Source: Micropterix aruncella (lineage: Eukaryota > Arthropoda > Insecta > Lepidoptera > Micropterigidae). Taken from it: 64,000 bases of DNA. Below are positions 22,120 to 33,814 of this stretch, one piece after another; positions within the stretch are counted from its first letter, which is position 1, and each line of letters begins with the position of its first letter. Both the position numbers and the translations under genes were made by a program. The DNA lies in the NCBI GenBank assembly GCA_944548615.1, contig OX155952.1, forward strand, positions 39,443,231-39,507,230, read 5' to 3'. A model generated the notes under the pieces. It made no database searches, was not told the DNA's origin, and saw only the letters and a program-made list of their open reading frames with translations.

Positions 22120-22640
22120 TCTGACTAATTACTGAAGGAGTGTGGAGGCTATGGAAATATACTGCCTCCTAGGCAGCGATGTTGACCTGTCGTTAACCAC
22201 TCTTGAAATGAACAATTGGCTGCATGATCCTAAATTCAGAGACGGACAAAAGATACCAATGATCCGCGATTTATTCAAACTGAATCACCGCTGAATATAA
22301 GGCAGGTGGAGGCCGCGCAGCGACTTCGGACTCGTAACCAGTCGGGAGGTCGGAGGTTTCCTAATGGTTAATTCTTGACTGAGATACCCTGCCAAAACTG
22401 GTCCAGGGCGAGGCTTCCCGCTGGGTCACCTACCCGGTGCCTCGCCGTATGACCTTAGCCTCTGACGGGCTTGTTGGCTTTGCTGGACGGTAGATTTTTA
22501 CTCGTCTTAAAGTCTTCTACACTCAACTCACAAGAGATAGAACGATCGCTTTCATTAAACCTTTCTGGGGTGACGGGTGTGCCCGTTGTAGTCGACAACT
22601 CCAAATGGTATATTAGTTTATTCGTGTCTACTGTAATATT
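22120..22640 (+). repeat. Dispersed repeat W, copy 3
   Basis: Markers CCGCGCAGCGACTTCGGA, CTCGTAACCAGTCGGGAGG, CCCGCTGGGTCACCTACCCGG, AAGTCTTCTACACTCAACTC and GGTGACGGGTGTGCCCGTTG recur in the same order as at 1690-1995. This is the longest copy; its 5' limit is uncertain. Confidence 0.65.
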
Positions 22641-23040
22641 TGGCGACCTCTGTTTCGCGGTGTAGGGCTGTTCGGGTCGGTAAGGCGGCGCGGCGCGGTG
22701 CGGCGTTGCCGAGGGTTGAATATTTATGGGGATTTAGTTCCGCCGCGCGGTAATGATGGCAGATCCGCGACAAATCCCCGGGATCATTCTTCATTTTATC
22801 CACCTCTCGCGCAGCCAGACGGCGGCCCGTGCTCACCGCCAGTCGACCGACTCGACCGCCAGCCGTGCGCCTACCTATTTATACAAGTACCTAACCTCTG
22901 AAGAACGCAGTAGACATACTACTGTGACAGAGGTTAGGTATAATTTAAATTACTAATGAATATATGTCGATTATTATTATTATTATAATTCTTTATGCAA
23001 CGTTTACCCATTACGGCAACGGCACCTTACAGGCGGCTGG
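22641..23040. other. GC-rich patch, unassigned
   Basis: 22670-22875 is CpG-rich (GGCGGCGCGGCGCGGTGCGG and after). Overlapping short frames on both strands show no domain. CCTCTGAAGAACGC near 22896-22920 and CAGAGGTTAGGTA near 22928 are partly inverted. Confidence 0.3.
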
Positions 23041-23057
23041 CTTTTTATAACGTCATG

Positions 23058-23172
23058 TGGCAATACTCAGGGGGTCACCCATTTGAGTACTGACCCGACG
23101 CTGCTTAACTTCGGTGTTCTGACGGGAACCAATGTTTCAACGCGGCTACGGACGCTATACGACCGGGCCATG
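23058..23172 (-). mobile_element. 5S rRNA-derived retroposon with target duplication
   Basis: On the minus strand the segment contains CACCGAAGTTAAGCAGCGTC then GGGTCAGTACTCAAATGGG then TGACC, which are the internal promoter (A box, intermediate element, C box) and surrounding sequence of 5S rRNA. Its 5' third (CGTTGAAACATTGGTTCCC) also fits 5S, diverged. TAACGTCATG flanks it at 23048-23057 and 23173-23182, a 10-bp target duplication. At 115 bp it is about one 5S unit, with substitutions that argue against a functional gene. Confidence 0.8.
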
Positions 23173-23182
23173 TAACGTCATG

Positions 23183-23940
23183 GGCGGGTTAAATTTACTT
23201 ATATTTTCTCATATTACATAAATTATAACATCCACTCATAATGTCCTTTCCATAATTACTGTTTAATAAACTAACTTTTATCGAGGGATACAACGATTAT
23301 TGAATTTACCGATTCCGATTCTTCTTCGATAAGTAATCACTGCTTCGCACTTACTTCGATAAGGTAATCACTGATTCCGATTCTGATTATTGTCGCAGTT
23401 CTGATAGGATCCATTTATCTTGCATAAAATTGTGTAAAATATGACTGTTGCACAATAGATAGCTTCGGTGTGGTTTTATTCATACTTACATAATTTAATT
23501 ATATTTACTATAATAAGGAATTGAATTATATTTGTGATACCATTCCTCGAAAAAATGTAAACCCGTTGCCTTTGTGCAGCTTCTGAATTTACCTCGAAAT
23601 GCTTCCATATCGCGCTCTAGGGAATATCCATATCCCATCTTGCAATAAAGTGCCCAAAAAAAGTGAAATAAAAATGCCCGAAACCGTCTAATGAGTGAAC
23701 AGCGAAAATACTGTGAGCGAACGTTTATGGCGGACGACCAGCAAGTAGCAACTGCCAACGGCCGGCTGGTCTGGTACGGCGTGGCAGGCAGCAACAGACA
23801 TGGGGAGTGCTGATTTGGGCAAGTGGGTCAGTATCGGCCAGTGCGTCTCGACTCTCAACTCGGGTCTTGTTTGCCGCTTTTCCGAACTGAACTGTTCAAA
23901 TAAATGGGTCACCGGAAGAAGGTTCTGAAAGGGGTCCGGT
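23183..23940. other. No confident gene; hAT-like end motif
   Basis: GAGGGATACAACGATTATTG (from 23283) followed by TTACCGATTCCGATT resembles patches at 43088 and 47836. A motif with CTTCGATAAG and AATCACTG is repeated near 23325-23372. Minus-strand frames at 23495-23912 show no family. Confidence 0.35.
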
Positions 23941-23944
23941 CTTG

Positions 23945-24621
23945 TATTAGCTGGAGTTTAATCCATGGATTTTAATGCAGTATCAATGATTTTGTGAAGG
24001 GAAACTAAATCGGTAAAACCCAGCATTCTAAATGCCTTTCGGTAAGTGTCGATATGATCGATAAACTGCAATTTATCATCTAATAAAATACCTGAGTATT
24101 TGGTAACAGATATTGAATGAATAAAGGTATTAGAGAGTTGGTATTGGTGCGCAATTATATTGTTTTTTTTCTGGTGAGCCGAACCGAGTGCCATTTGTCA
24201 ACGTTGAGCTGTGGCAGGTGATTCGTTTCGCAAGAAATAGAGAAGCGGTTAATATATTTATGGAAATTTAAACAATCATGCATCGACCTAATACTAATAA
24301 ATACTTTCATATCACATACAAACAGACATATTTTTGAGTAGTCACCTACTAAAATCATTGCTCGATGTCATTAATGTAGATTGCGAACAGTAAAGGCCCA
24401 ATAAGACTACCTTTCGGTACACCAGACGTTACCGATACTCCATTCGACTTAAAGTCTGCTGTCACTACGACTGGTCTCCTTTTGCTAATATAGAATTTGA
24501 ACCACCTTAAGTCCACATGTATATCTATCTTGAGTAGTTTCGAAATTAGATTAGGGTGGTTTACCTTATCGAAAGCTTTACTGAAGTCTGTATATATGTA
24601 CATACGGCGCCGTATATACAT
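23945..24621 (-). pseudogene. Jockey-like LINE reverse transcriptase relic
   Basis: Reading leftward from 24621: YTDFSKAFDKVNHPNLISKL, then WFKFYISKRR, SGVPKGSLIGPLLFAIYIND; then after frame breaks ISIRSMHDCLNFHKYI, and QLNVDKWHSV with SVTKYSGILLDDKL. These are the RT palm, the PKGS/GPLLF block and the post-YADD region. The YADD motif itself is lost in a broken stretch near 24300-24355. At least two frameshifts are needed. Confidence 0.8.
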
Positions 24622-25850
24622 ATGGCCTCACTCTGATTGCGTTGATCTCTATTTAACGGCTAATGATTTCTATTTAACGATTAACAGCAAGGACTCGGAA
24701 AATAGAATTAGGTAAGATGTCGTTGATCGTCCGGGTTGGAAGCCAAGTCACTAATATATATTTTCACCTCTGCATATACCTACCCATAAACAACTTACTG
24801 GAGTATTTGATTGAAGATACACAATTTTGAGAAATGACGATAATTTTCAACGTCATGTTTAGGGCTATATTGTAAATCGGAGTGACGTGGGCCGTCTTCC
24901 GTATTTCATCTATTTCATGTAAAGGATTGACCTCTTGTCCACACACGTTTTTTTCGCCGTAAAAATCCACGGCAAATTCGGCGTGTGTAGGTGCGGAAGC
25001 TGAAGCATCACAATGGAAGCTTGACCACGGACACTGCGGAAAAACGGCATGGCGCCGCCGCCGTATGCAACGTGTTTATCTCTCAGCGAGCCGTGTTTAT
25101 TTACGGCGAAATTTGTATCAGTGTTGTATGGCAATGTATGAGAGTTTGTCCACGATAACCGGACGTTTTCACAGGGGACAATTATTGCGTCACCTTGAAG
25201 TTTTGTCACTTCGTCTACTAAATGGATGTACCGTACCTAACGTGTCGTATAGTTAAAAAATCCTGCAGTGGTCAACAACTTAAGTTTTTTTTTACGTAGC
25301 GGCTAACTAGCCGTACGGTGTAAAAAACGTGCCGTATCAAGAGGCCTTACGAGGTAGAATGATCAAGGTAAATTTTTAATTTTTTTGGTAATTCCATTTT
25401 AAAAATTTATCAACCCTACCTTTTTACCAGGGTTTAATTAAGTGGGAAAAATATCTTGTAATAAAAATATGTCTGTAAACCAAATCCAGCTGAGTTTAAA
25501 AAAAACATTTTACTTATATACCTTATATACCTTGTGACCGACACGATTTCTCGGTACTTAGGATACCTAGAAATCGATGTGGTCGCTTGTTTGTAGAAAC
25601 TAAAATTATAAAGAAAACATTAAATCACTTGAACGATGACATTTAATTAGTAAAAGGCAGATAACAATAAGAAAATATGAATTTTAAAGAACTCTAGAAG
25701 TGAAATCTATATTTACAACTATAATATTTGATTAAAAACTTTGAAAACAATTAAAAACTTTGGAAATTAATATTTAATACATTTCAAAAACTCTGGAATC
25801 TAGCTCAGAACAATGGGACTTTTCTCAGAGGCCGGCTGATCATGAAGGGT
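24622..25850. other. Unassigned, with small palindromes
   Basis: TATATGTACATACGGCGCCG followed by TATATACATA (24593-24622) is palindromic. 24940-25160 has CpG-rich unassigned sequence with short frames only. No gene is recognised. Confidence 0.35.
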
Positions 25851-26660
25851 CAACAGTCAGACGAGTGGTAGGTAGAAAACAGCAGTAGGGTAAGTACGAT
25901 AAAATTTCAGTGATAGAATGTTCTGGAAAGCGGATTCAAACTTCCCGCCTTCAGCTCTAGGTCGCGGCGACGTCACGTGGTTACGTGGCGGTGACTGGTA
26001 CGATTTACGCCGTTATCGTATCGTACGGTACGGTAACGAATAGCGGCGCTGGCGATCGACCAACCCGGCTCGGGCTGATCTTCAGGAAAGCTGGAATGGG
26101 CGTATTCTTGATTTCTGGAGTTCTTCAGCTGTACCCTTGTACCCCGACCGGCTGGAACGGTTGAATTCGGGAGTACTCTTCAAAACGGCTGGAACGATTG
26201 AAGTAGGCAAGGCTCCCAGAAGTTTGCCCCGTGGAAATTCTCCCCGTGGAAGTTCCTGAAATTATCCTCCACTTAGACTAGGGATTCAGGTGTTGGGGTA
26301 GGAGCGAATAAGGGAAGCAGAGACGGCACCCTGCGTTCCGAGGAAATCGAATCTCGCTCCCCCAACTCAGCCAGATAAACCCTTCAAGAAGCAATACCAA
26401 GATATAATTATCGAACGTACTCACCGAGAAATATAATGTCTAACACAACAGAGAATGAAGACCAACTCGGAACTTCCACTAACTAGCGCCACGGCTCCGA
26501 TTTAAAATGCCCGGAAAACGAGTTTTTGGCGCTTCATATAGGCTCATATCAAATGTTCCAGAATTTTCTAGTTCATACTCGAACAATCGATCATATCCGG
26601 TTCACCGTTTGCTGAGTATAAATTGTGTAGCTACTTTCTAAATTTTATTAATTTAATAAA
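25851..26660. other. GC-rich then AT-rich block, possible LTR-like sequence
   Basis: Within 26070-26240 GGCTGGAACGG and close variants recur, as do CCCCGTGGAA units. Toward 26610-26680 a TATAAATTG box precedes an AATAAAGAAG signal, an order seen in LTRs. No TG...CA boundary pair, primer-binding site or second LTR was found, so this is only suggestive. Confidence 0.25.
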
Positions 26661-28630
26661 GAAGTCAAAACCGAGATTAATTTTATTATAAAAACCTTTT
26701 TGAATTTATTTATCCCCAAAATTCAATACAAGGACAGGACCACCTTGACTCTATGTCGTAAAATGGTTACTTTATTAGAAATAAGTATTTTATCAAAATA
26801 AAAATTGCTGTTTTAAAATATTCAATGTTTTATTTATTTTGCATTTTAATAACCCAATCCCATAGCAATTTATCGCATAAATTATAATAAATTATTAAAT
26901 ATTAAGTCGCTGATTTCGACTCTTGCGGTTGGTAGACGAAATTCGGTTGTATGGAATTGGCAAAACTGCATATATGTCAAACGATCGGTGTCAGTGTCGT
27001 GAAACAACAACAATGGCGAGGATTGGGACTCAACACGCGATAAATTATGGAAATTCTGTATTTAATTTACAGAAATCGCGTGACAACCTATACCTCATAA
27101 AAAAATATCTCATCTTAAAACATAAAATGGAGGTTGATCGTTTTTCCCCGTAAAAATTCATTTACAATTTTAATACAGTTTAATTTATAATGCATATAAA
27201 AGTACGTGCAAAGGATACGCTATCCTCTGTGTAATTATTGTTTGCGCACTCCACCTCGAGTAAAGCTTGTTTGAAAGCGCAAAACATTAAAAAAAATCAC
27301 TTGACCATGGACAGCTCCGAGTTTAAACAGAGTAATCTCATCAAGTATGCCAGACAAAGGATTAGGTACTGCGCGCGAAACATTCTTCGCTTTTATGCGA
27401 GGGTGTTCGTACCTACCCTACCTGCCAGGAGGAAGGGGGTCGGAGCGCCCCCTACTCTCGCCGGTCGCCGCTGTTTGCCATCGGATGAGCTTTATCCCGC
27501 TAGATGTCTCTGTAACGACAGGGCGTTAATTTAAATACGTCATTTGCAAATGCGGCGTCGAGGCAGCCACTTTATGTTATAAGTTTTATGGGAATACGTG
27601 ACAGCCGCCGCGAGATATACTTTATTTCTTCATATATAATTCGCGAATTTGAAATCCGGGCTCGTTTCGCACCGCTCACTCGCTTAATCCCGACTTCCTC
27701 CAGGTAAGAACTCCCTCCAGGTAACAACACGGGACCAGTTTCTCCCATTTTTGTTTTTTTTTGCATCCGAAATGTCGTAATTTCACAATTAATTTGAGTA
27801 GGAATTCATTGTGAAAACTTCATATAATTCGGGTATCGGGCACATTCGATCATAAATGTAATTTATTTATTTCATATTACATATCTTATCTAATTACATA
27901 TCTTATTACATATCTTATATTGCATATCTTATCTACGCACGACAAAAATATACTTTTCAATTGAAATAAAGCGACAAATTGATTCATTCCGTCCCATGCA
28001 ACCCTAGGCCCGTCATAACTAGGCTTACGCCTGTACCTAGATGTGAGATTCTCGACTTATCCTAGATGACGAGCCGACATATTTAAAACAAAAAAGTTGA
28101 TTACTAGGGATTAGTTATAAAGTAATATAAGGTAGAGATTTAAAAAATACACAATATATTTACAAGATATTAAAGATTAAAAATTAGTTACATATAATAA
28201 TAATAACAATAGATTACATATTTCATAGATATAATATTTTAAAGAAATTAAACCACAGTTGTCTGTTGTTTCTCCGTTCCGGAACGCCCCTACTCCGCCT
28301 TTAGCCTATAGCCATTTATTAATTATAGTTTTAAACGATCAATATTATAACATTTTAACATGTTGGAAACATGTTGGTTTTAGTACCAAGCCTGCCTTTG
28401 TGCGAATGTCGTTCTTATCCGAGGTAACTCAACATTTTTACTATTTTCAGCCCTCGTAGTTTTTATGTGCTGGCTGCGTACTTGCTCATTTCTATATTTA
28501 TGAAAAGGAATGAGCAGCTGTTAAACGAATGTTTGGCTTATATCAAGTACATGCAATTCGTCAAACATTTGCTACAGCAACATTCTGCAATCAATGGCGT
28601 AAATGCGTTGCCATGATTTGCGTTGATTAT
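26661..28630. other. No confident gene
   Basis: Frames at 26923-27153 and 27238-27534 (+) are open for 76 and 98 codons but show no domain; the latter lies in a GC-rich patch (27360-27500). At 27885-27940 ATTACATATCTT recurs in tandem. The remainder is AT-rich. Confidence 0.3.
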
Positions 28631-28639
28631 ATTGCAATT

Positions 28640-28900
28640 TAATGAGATCTGGATCTTGATGCCTTCTTTGCCTACAGTTATCGGAATAAGGTATTTCTAA
28701 ATGTAGCGAAGTGTTACAAAATGACGTTCACCTGCAACGAAAGTAAAGCAAACCACACATACCGTTTTTTTATGGTTCTCCGAGCACAGAATTCATCGAA
28801 ATTCGAGATCTGGGTATAAATCTTGACTGCACTGGAAAAAATATATACGTTGGGCTCCTTAAATAACGATCTCCCTATCTGCAATAATGGCCAAAGGATT
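28640..28900 (+). pseudogene. Jockey-like LINE RT fragment
   Basis: The plus strand reads LDAFFAYSYRNKVFLNVAKC then YKMTFTCNES, and further on EIRDLGINLDC. This is the post-YADD segment in which a cysteine-containing LNV-KC motif precedes a DLG--LD block. It decays into stops after about 90 codons. Confidence 0.65.
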
Positions 28901-29060
28901 TCATAAAGACGTTACACCATGCTTGATAAAAGTATGAAGCTTGTAAGACCATTGACGGCATATCAAACGTCGTGCCGAATTTGCGTTTCTGGCGGGTATA
29001 CGCACTGCTTGTCTGGAGCAAGCTGACTGCCAAAGCGCTAAAAGCCGTCAGTTGTCTTGC

Positions 29061-29236
29061 TATAGTCTGTCCGAACGCTCCTGGTACGCGGAGTTATAAA
29101 ACGTAGGAACGGAGTAGCGCATATCGCGCGCTCCCTTGCATTTACGGGTTTGCTCACTACGCCAGCTATGAGACCCGCAAACGCGCAATATGCGCTATAA
29201 CTCCGCGTGCCAGGAACGTTCGGACAGTCTATATAA
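29061..29236. mobile_element. Short TIR element (MITE)
   Basis: The left end TAGTCTGTCCGAACGCTCC, then TGGTACGCGGAGTTATA, pairs with the right end, whose reverse complement is TAGACTGTCCGAACGTTCC, then TGGCACGCGGAGTTATA. The inverted repeats are about 36 bp with few mismatches; the total is about 175 bp. TATA lies at both borders as a possible target duplication. No ORF. Confidence 0.8.
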
Positions 29237-29897
29237 TGTAGCCGTGTCCTTATCGATTGCGTGAGGCATCATTATCGTGAGTGTGTTCCCCGTGGGTAGG
29301 TAGGTACAACCAAGTAGGTACGATACAACAGTTTTCCTCTGGACTGCTGATGACGACTCTGACATTTACCGCTACATTTGCATCATTTATTTATTTATTT
29401 AAATTAACATCGCATTGACAATAAATATGCATCGCTAATATACATATCCATAAACAAGTATTAAACTTTATTAAAATAAAAATAACAATTTAACACGGCC
29501 GATATGAGCATTAAGCATGTAAGTACTGCTGCTGCCCAACTAAGTGCCAGAACTTGTTCCAGGGCAACGAGCTCTCTAGATTTATATTTACATATATTCG
29601 GCAATAAAGAAAAAATACCGGATTTTTCACATTACAATGCGCTGGGATCCCGTGCAATGGTGTTAATGTTATACTTGTACATGCATGTACAATGTACCAC
29701 TATTTGGTCCCCGCGCTACAGTGTACAATAACTGTCGATTTCCTTTAATGTCGTATTCTGAAATTCTTGAAACCTTGAACGTCAGCTATGATTACTCCGG
29801 GCAATTTAATCGGTACATCACGGTCTTACTTGAGAACGGTCGCCTGAAAACGACCTTAAATGTCTATTCAAGCTACTTAACAATGTTATAAATAAGG
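29237..29897. other. AT-rich, with a trace of LINE coding
   Basis: Around 29690-29735 the frame CTTIWSPRYSVQ matches the IWSP-Y motif of jockey-like LINE C-terminal regions (compare FASCIWSPQY at 33.85 kb). Flanking sequence is too decayed to extend it. Confidence 0.35.
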
Positions 29898-30032
29898 TTG
29901 TTTCGGCGACCTTGCAACCGCCGTTGTTTACAACGTCGCCGAAACGTCGGGTGTTACAAAGTTCACGCGGTAAATTCGTTTTAAATCTTATTTATATTGT
30001 CAAACAACCGCGATAGTCTCCGACTTCATACC
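29898..30032 (-). mobile_element. Foldback element S, minus-strand copy
   Basis: It holds GTTTCGGCGACCTTGCAACC facing ACAACGTCGCCGAAACGTCG, then TTCACGCGGTAAATTCG and CAAACAACCGCGATAGTC. The last part gives the complete outer end, which is missing from the right arms of the 7.0 and 33.4 kb copies. Confidence 0.7.
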
Positions 30033-30299
30033 TAACAATGAGCTAGATTGCCGAGTTGGCGAGTGGAGTTATTTTTCAAATTTCTGACGGAACTACTAGA
30101 CTGCGGAACTTATTCCATTTTTCCGTATCTCACACAAATTATTCTCAAAATGCATATTTCGGTAGAACTTTTTGAAAATCGACGTATTTCACTTATCTTT
30201 TGATCTGTTTCCCAATGCTGTGAATGTTACTATCCATACTAAATCAACGATAGCACTCTCTGAACATAACCATACACACATTAAAATACCCTTAAACAA

Positions 30300-30345
30300 C
30301 TCTCTCTCTCTCTCTCTCTCTCGCTCTCTCTCTCGCTCGCTCAAG
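30300..30345. repeat. (TC)n microsatellite
   Basis: An uninterrupted TCTC run followed by TCGC variants, about 45 bp. Confidence 0.95.
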
Positions 30346-31065
30346 TTTCTAGGTACATATTCTTAATTTTCTTCACATTTATTTTTTACAACAATAAATC
30401 ATTCTTTTGCTATTTCAATTTGTTATCTGTAGTTTTGTAATTTCGTATTTCTTTTTCTGATCATTATATAATCTGAAATAAAGCCAGATGCTTTATTAAT
30501 CAATATCTGGGAACCATTCATCGACCTTATACTTTGTGATAATTATAATATATAATGCTAATTTCATTAGTCTGCAACTCCTAGTCCATTAGTCTGTATG
30601 ATTTCCGATTAAAATAAAATACAAGAAACATGTATACCTCTAGATAGTATCTATATATTTTCTAACTATATGTGTAACTAACTATACACGTGTCTATCTT
30701 TGTTAATGTTTAACATTGTGTAAGCATTTTATCGTTTTATTTAAGGCGCATACGCGCGCGTTCAGCTCATTGGTATGCGCATATTTCACGACGCGACGAG
30801 CAATAATATTGTCATGGATTATGGCAGTTTGCACTCGACGAATTCTCTGTTTTGGGGGAAGTAAGATAAACGAGGAATTTCGCCTCGTTTCGCGGAGGGA
30901 TCACTGCTTTGTAATTTAAAACTGACGTGAGCAGTTTTTATTGGGTTTATTTTTAGTTTTTCCGATGCGCACATGGACGTCTTCGTCGGTTTGTTCTTTA
31001 TTATGATAAGTGTGGAATGGAGCGTGTCTGCCAGTCATAGGAGCTACGAAGAAGAAATGTACTAA
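30346..31065. other. No recognisable feature
   Basis: AT-rich sequence; a 67-codon frame at 30716-30919 has no family signal. A CpG patch near 30745-30900 was not assigned. Confidence 0.35.
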
Positions 31066-31069
31066 TGGG

Positions 31070-31262
31070 AATTCATTAGTGAGATGCAAATATGGGTTGT
31101 ATCGGAATTATCAGAAGTGAGTGATTTAATAACTCCAGGAATAAACCAAGAAATTTATGGCGTTTAATATTGGCTACTGTATTTGTACCGATAGTTAAAT
31201 TTTGAGTGTTGATAACATTATTTTTTCGACTAGGTATGAAGATAAATGGGTCAGGCCGTAGT
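31070..31262 (-). pseudogene. Possible LINE RT fragment
   Basis: The minus strand reads NNVINTQNLTIGTNTVANIK then RHKFLGLFL. The pattern of a short strand, a Val/Ile turn and KFLG is that of the region after YADD in jockey-like RTs. It is short and diverged, so identification is tentative. Confidence 0.4.
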
Positions 31263-32066
31263 TTTTTCCACATGCGACATAAAAAAATGTAGCGTAAAAA
31301 AGGTAACTTGACTTTTAAAAGCCTATGTATGACACTTAGTTTAGCTTATGACACTATAACACTTAGTTTACTATTCTCATAAAACAGGTAAAATGTTATG
31401 TAAGTCTTATTATGTAAGTGTTACGTAAATGCGCAATAAATCAACGATTACTTAATAATCTGTAATATTTCATTTAAAAACAAATACAATGCTTGATGAA
31501 ATGTTATATGTTGGTCTGAATTCGGAATCAGAACTATAAAAACAGACCTTTGATTCAATGAAAAACCGTTCCCAAAAAAGTTACCAAATCACCCTTGCAC
31601 ACAGATAAATGCCTATTAATGCAACAGATTGAAGGATATGGTTTAATGCTGACATGACAGTCGACGACAACGATGCTATGGAGAGAATATGAATTCCTAC
31701 CAACTAATTTTCTTTACATTGAGCGGCGAAACTGGGTACGTAAAATGTGTGGTGGAAAACCTCAAAATTCGTACAAAGAAGGAAAACCTTTAAAATGGTT
31801 AGTAGGTATATGAATGGACTAATAAAAACAGTGTAGGTACTAAAGAAAGCTAATTATATACATAGCACTAGAAAATAATCATGTAAGCCATAAACTTATG
31901 TGGAATAACACACTGACATGAAATTTCAGGTAACTGGTGTAAAAGACATCATCAGTTAAAGCAAAATACGCCACTATTTGGAATAAAAACATTTTTTTCT
32001 ATTAGAGTTTTCTTTGAATAATAGTTTAAAGTCTTGGCCTAGTGAGTAACATATCATTACACATGA
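31263..32066. other. No recognisable feature
   Basis: AT-rich sequence without convincing frames. ACACTTAGTTTA is repeated near 31333 and 31360, and TTATGTAAGT near 31396 and 31409. Confidence 0.35.
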
Positions 32067-32089
32067 TTACACTGATAATAACCCTATTA

Positions 32090-32600
32090 AATCACTCATC
32101 GAAAAGTGTTGAGACAAGAAACAGAGAAAAAAGTGGCAAAAACTACAGCCTGACCCAAATACTGTTTTAGATGTGTTAAGAGATAGACTAATGTTCTGGA
32201 ACCAACTATTTAACAGAGCCAAGTCACAGTTTAACTTTATCACTACACACTCTCTTTTGGCATTAAAGGTTAATCTGTTGTAATCCGCGTACAAAGTTAT
32301 AACGGAGTAAGTTACTACAGATGGCAAAACATATACCTAAAATGAAGAGGTGTGGTCTCAGGATGCTTTCGTACTATACACTTCATTTCACACTCTTCGG
32401 GAATGAAGTATAGTGAATCTTCTTTAATATGCCACCTGTGCAATCGTCTAGTTGTACAACTTGTTTTCATTTGAGAAGATAGCTATTGTTGCATTTTCTC
32501 GGATTCCATATCTGTCGAGTTTAGCCACCAATGTTTGATGATAACCATATCGAACGCTTTCATTAAATTGCAGAAAACGGTTCTCCAATAAAGTTTTTTG
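32090..32600 (-). pseudogene. Jockey-like LINE RT relic with YAD box
   Basis: Reading leftward: near 32590-32490 the two frames together give an NLMKAFDMV then HQTLVAKLDRYGIREN pattern (palm motif with Phe-Asp). Near 32300-32170, LYADYNRLTFNAK then LNCDLALLNSWFQNISLSLN then TSKTVF. The catalytic YADD reads YADY here, so the enzyme is dead. The PQGS block between them is missing or decayed. Confidence 0.7.
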
Positions 32601-33317
32601 TCCATGTTATATTATATATTCCTTTCAGAACATTATTAAGAGCATTGATATTTCCTAAGATGTACTTAAAAACAATAAATTTATTTTTGTTTATTGTGTA
32701 CGTTTCCGACTCTTCAAAACTGTCTGAATGATAAATCATTCCACGATTACCCAAATAAAGTCACACAGTTAAAATGATTTAAATCCTCTTCTGTGTGCAC
32801 TGAATCCTTCTGCCCGTTCGCCAGCTGCTTCGAATGAATTGTGAGGTGTGTCGACAGTCGGCAGTAGTCATCAGCTCGCACCTTGAACACATTCTTTATA
32901 ATCCCGGTCGTAAAGTAAAGCACGCTTGAGGAGGGATAGCGCAGTAGCATTTTTCTGACCAATATTAATTTATTGAAGAATCAATTTCCATAAAACATTG
33001 AATTTGCTTACAAAAATAACAGGAACTGAATGGCAAGACATTAACGTCATGCTTATTCGATGCTGTTACTCAACTAGGACTAACCCGTTCTAGGGCGGAC
33101 AGGGCTCTAATAATACAAGAGTTTATTTAAACATTTTAGTCAAATGCTAAAAATTAATATAATGTAAAATAATTGCCCGAAAATGTTGTCCTCAAAAAAA
33201 GCAATTACATTATAAAATCGGCATAGATCTAAAACTAAAATAGATCGAAAAAAATCGATGTATACCAACATCTTAACGGAAACATCGATGGTCGAAAATA
33301 TCATTTTTCAAATCATC
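32601..33317. other. No confident feature
   Basis: Short minus-strand frames (32563-32962) without family signal. 33230-33330 contains several ATCGATG/ATCGAT motifs resembling those at 35.3 kb. Confidence 0.35.
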
Positions 33318-33329
33318 GATATTTAGATC

Positions 33330-33577
33330 TAAAATCGAAGACTATCGCGGTTGTTTGACATTATAAATAGGATAGAAAACGAATTTACCGCGTGAATTTT
33401 GTAGCACCCGACGTTTCGGTGACGTTGCAGCCGCCGTAATCCAGGGTAGACTACTGACATGTCTGTCATGACAGGGTAGACTGTCCATGTCTACCCTGGA
33501 CAACGGCGGCTGCAACGTCACCGAAACGTCGGGTGCTACAAATTTCACGCGGTAAATTCGTTTTCTATCCTATTTAT
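33330..33577. mobile_element. Foldback element S, large copy
   Basis: Two arms of roughly 100 bp are inverted: TAGGATAGAAAACGAATTTA, ACCGCGTGAATTTTGTAGCA and CCCGACGTTTCGGTGACGTT on the left, with their complements on the right ending TTTTCTATCCTATTTATG. The centre holds a second palindrome around TGACATGTCTGTCATGACA with CAGGGTAGAC units. GATATTTAGATC flanks the element at 33318-33329 and 33578-33589, a perfect 12-bp direct repeat. Confidence 0.88.
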
Positions 33578-33814
33578 GATATTTAGATCGATGTACTCCT
33601 TCATCGATATACGCGATACATTCGCTAAACTCATTTTGCTGACAAAACCTATGACATTCTTCTATCAATAATAGAGATGAACACAATGATATGTATATTT
33701 CAACATAGGTGTTAAAAATGAAACAATAAAAAAAAGGAATTAAATCTAAATTAAAAATAGGAAATGGCCATGTTTAATCAATTTATTTCCGAAATTCCGC
33801 GTTTAACCACCGAA

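Noticed and set aside
25851..26660. Solo LTR
   Set aside because: TATA and poly(A)-like boxes are in a plausible order, but no TG/CA borders, target duplication or partner LTR could be identified.
32563..32962. Minus-strand ORFs as genes
   Set aside because: Short, no family signal, no splice context, adjacent to a decayed LINE.
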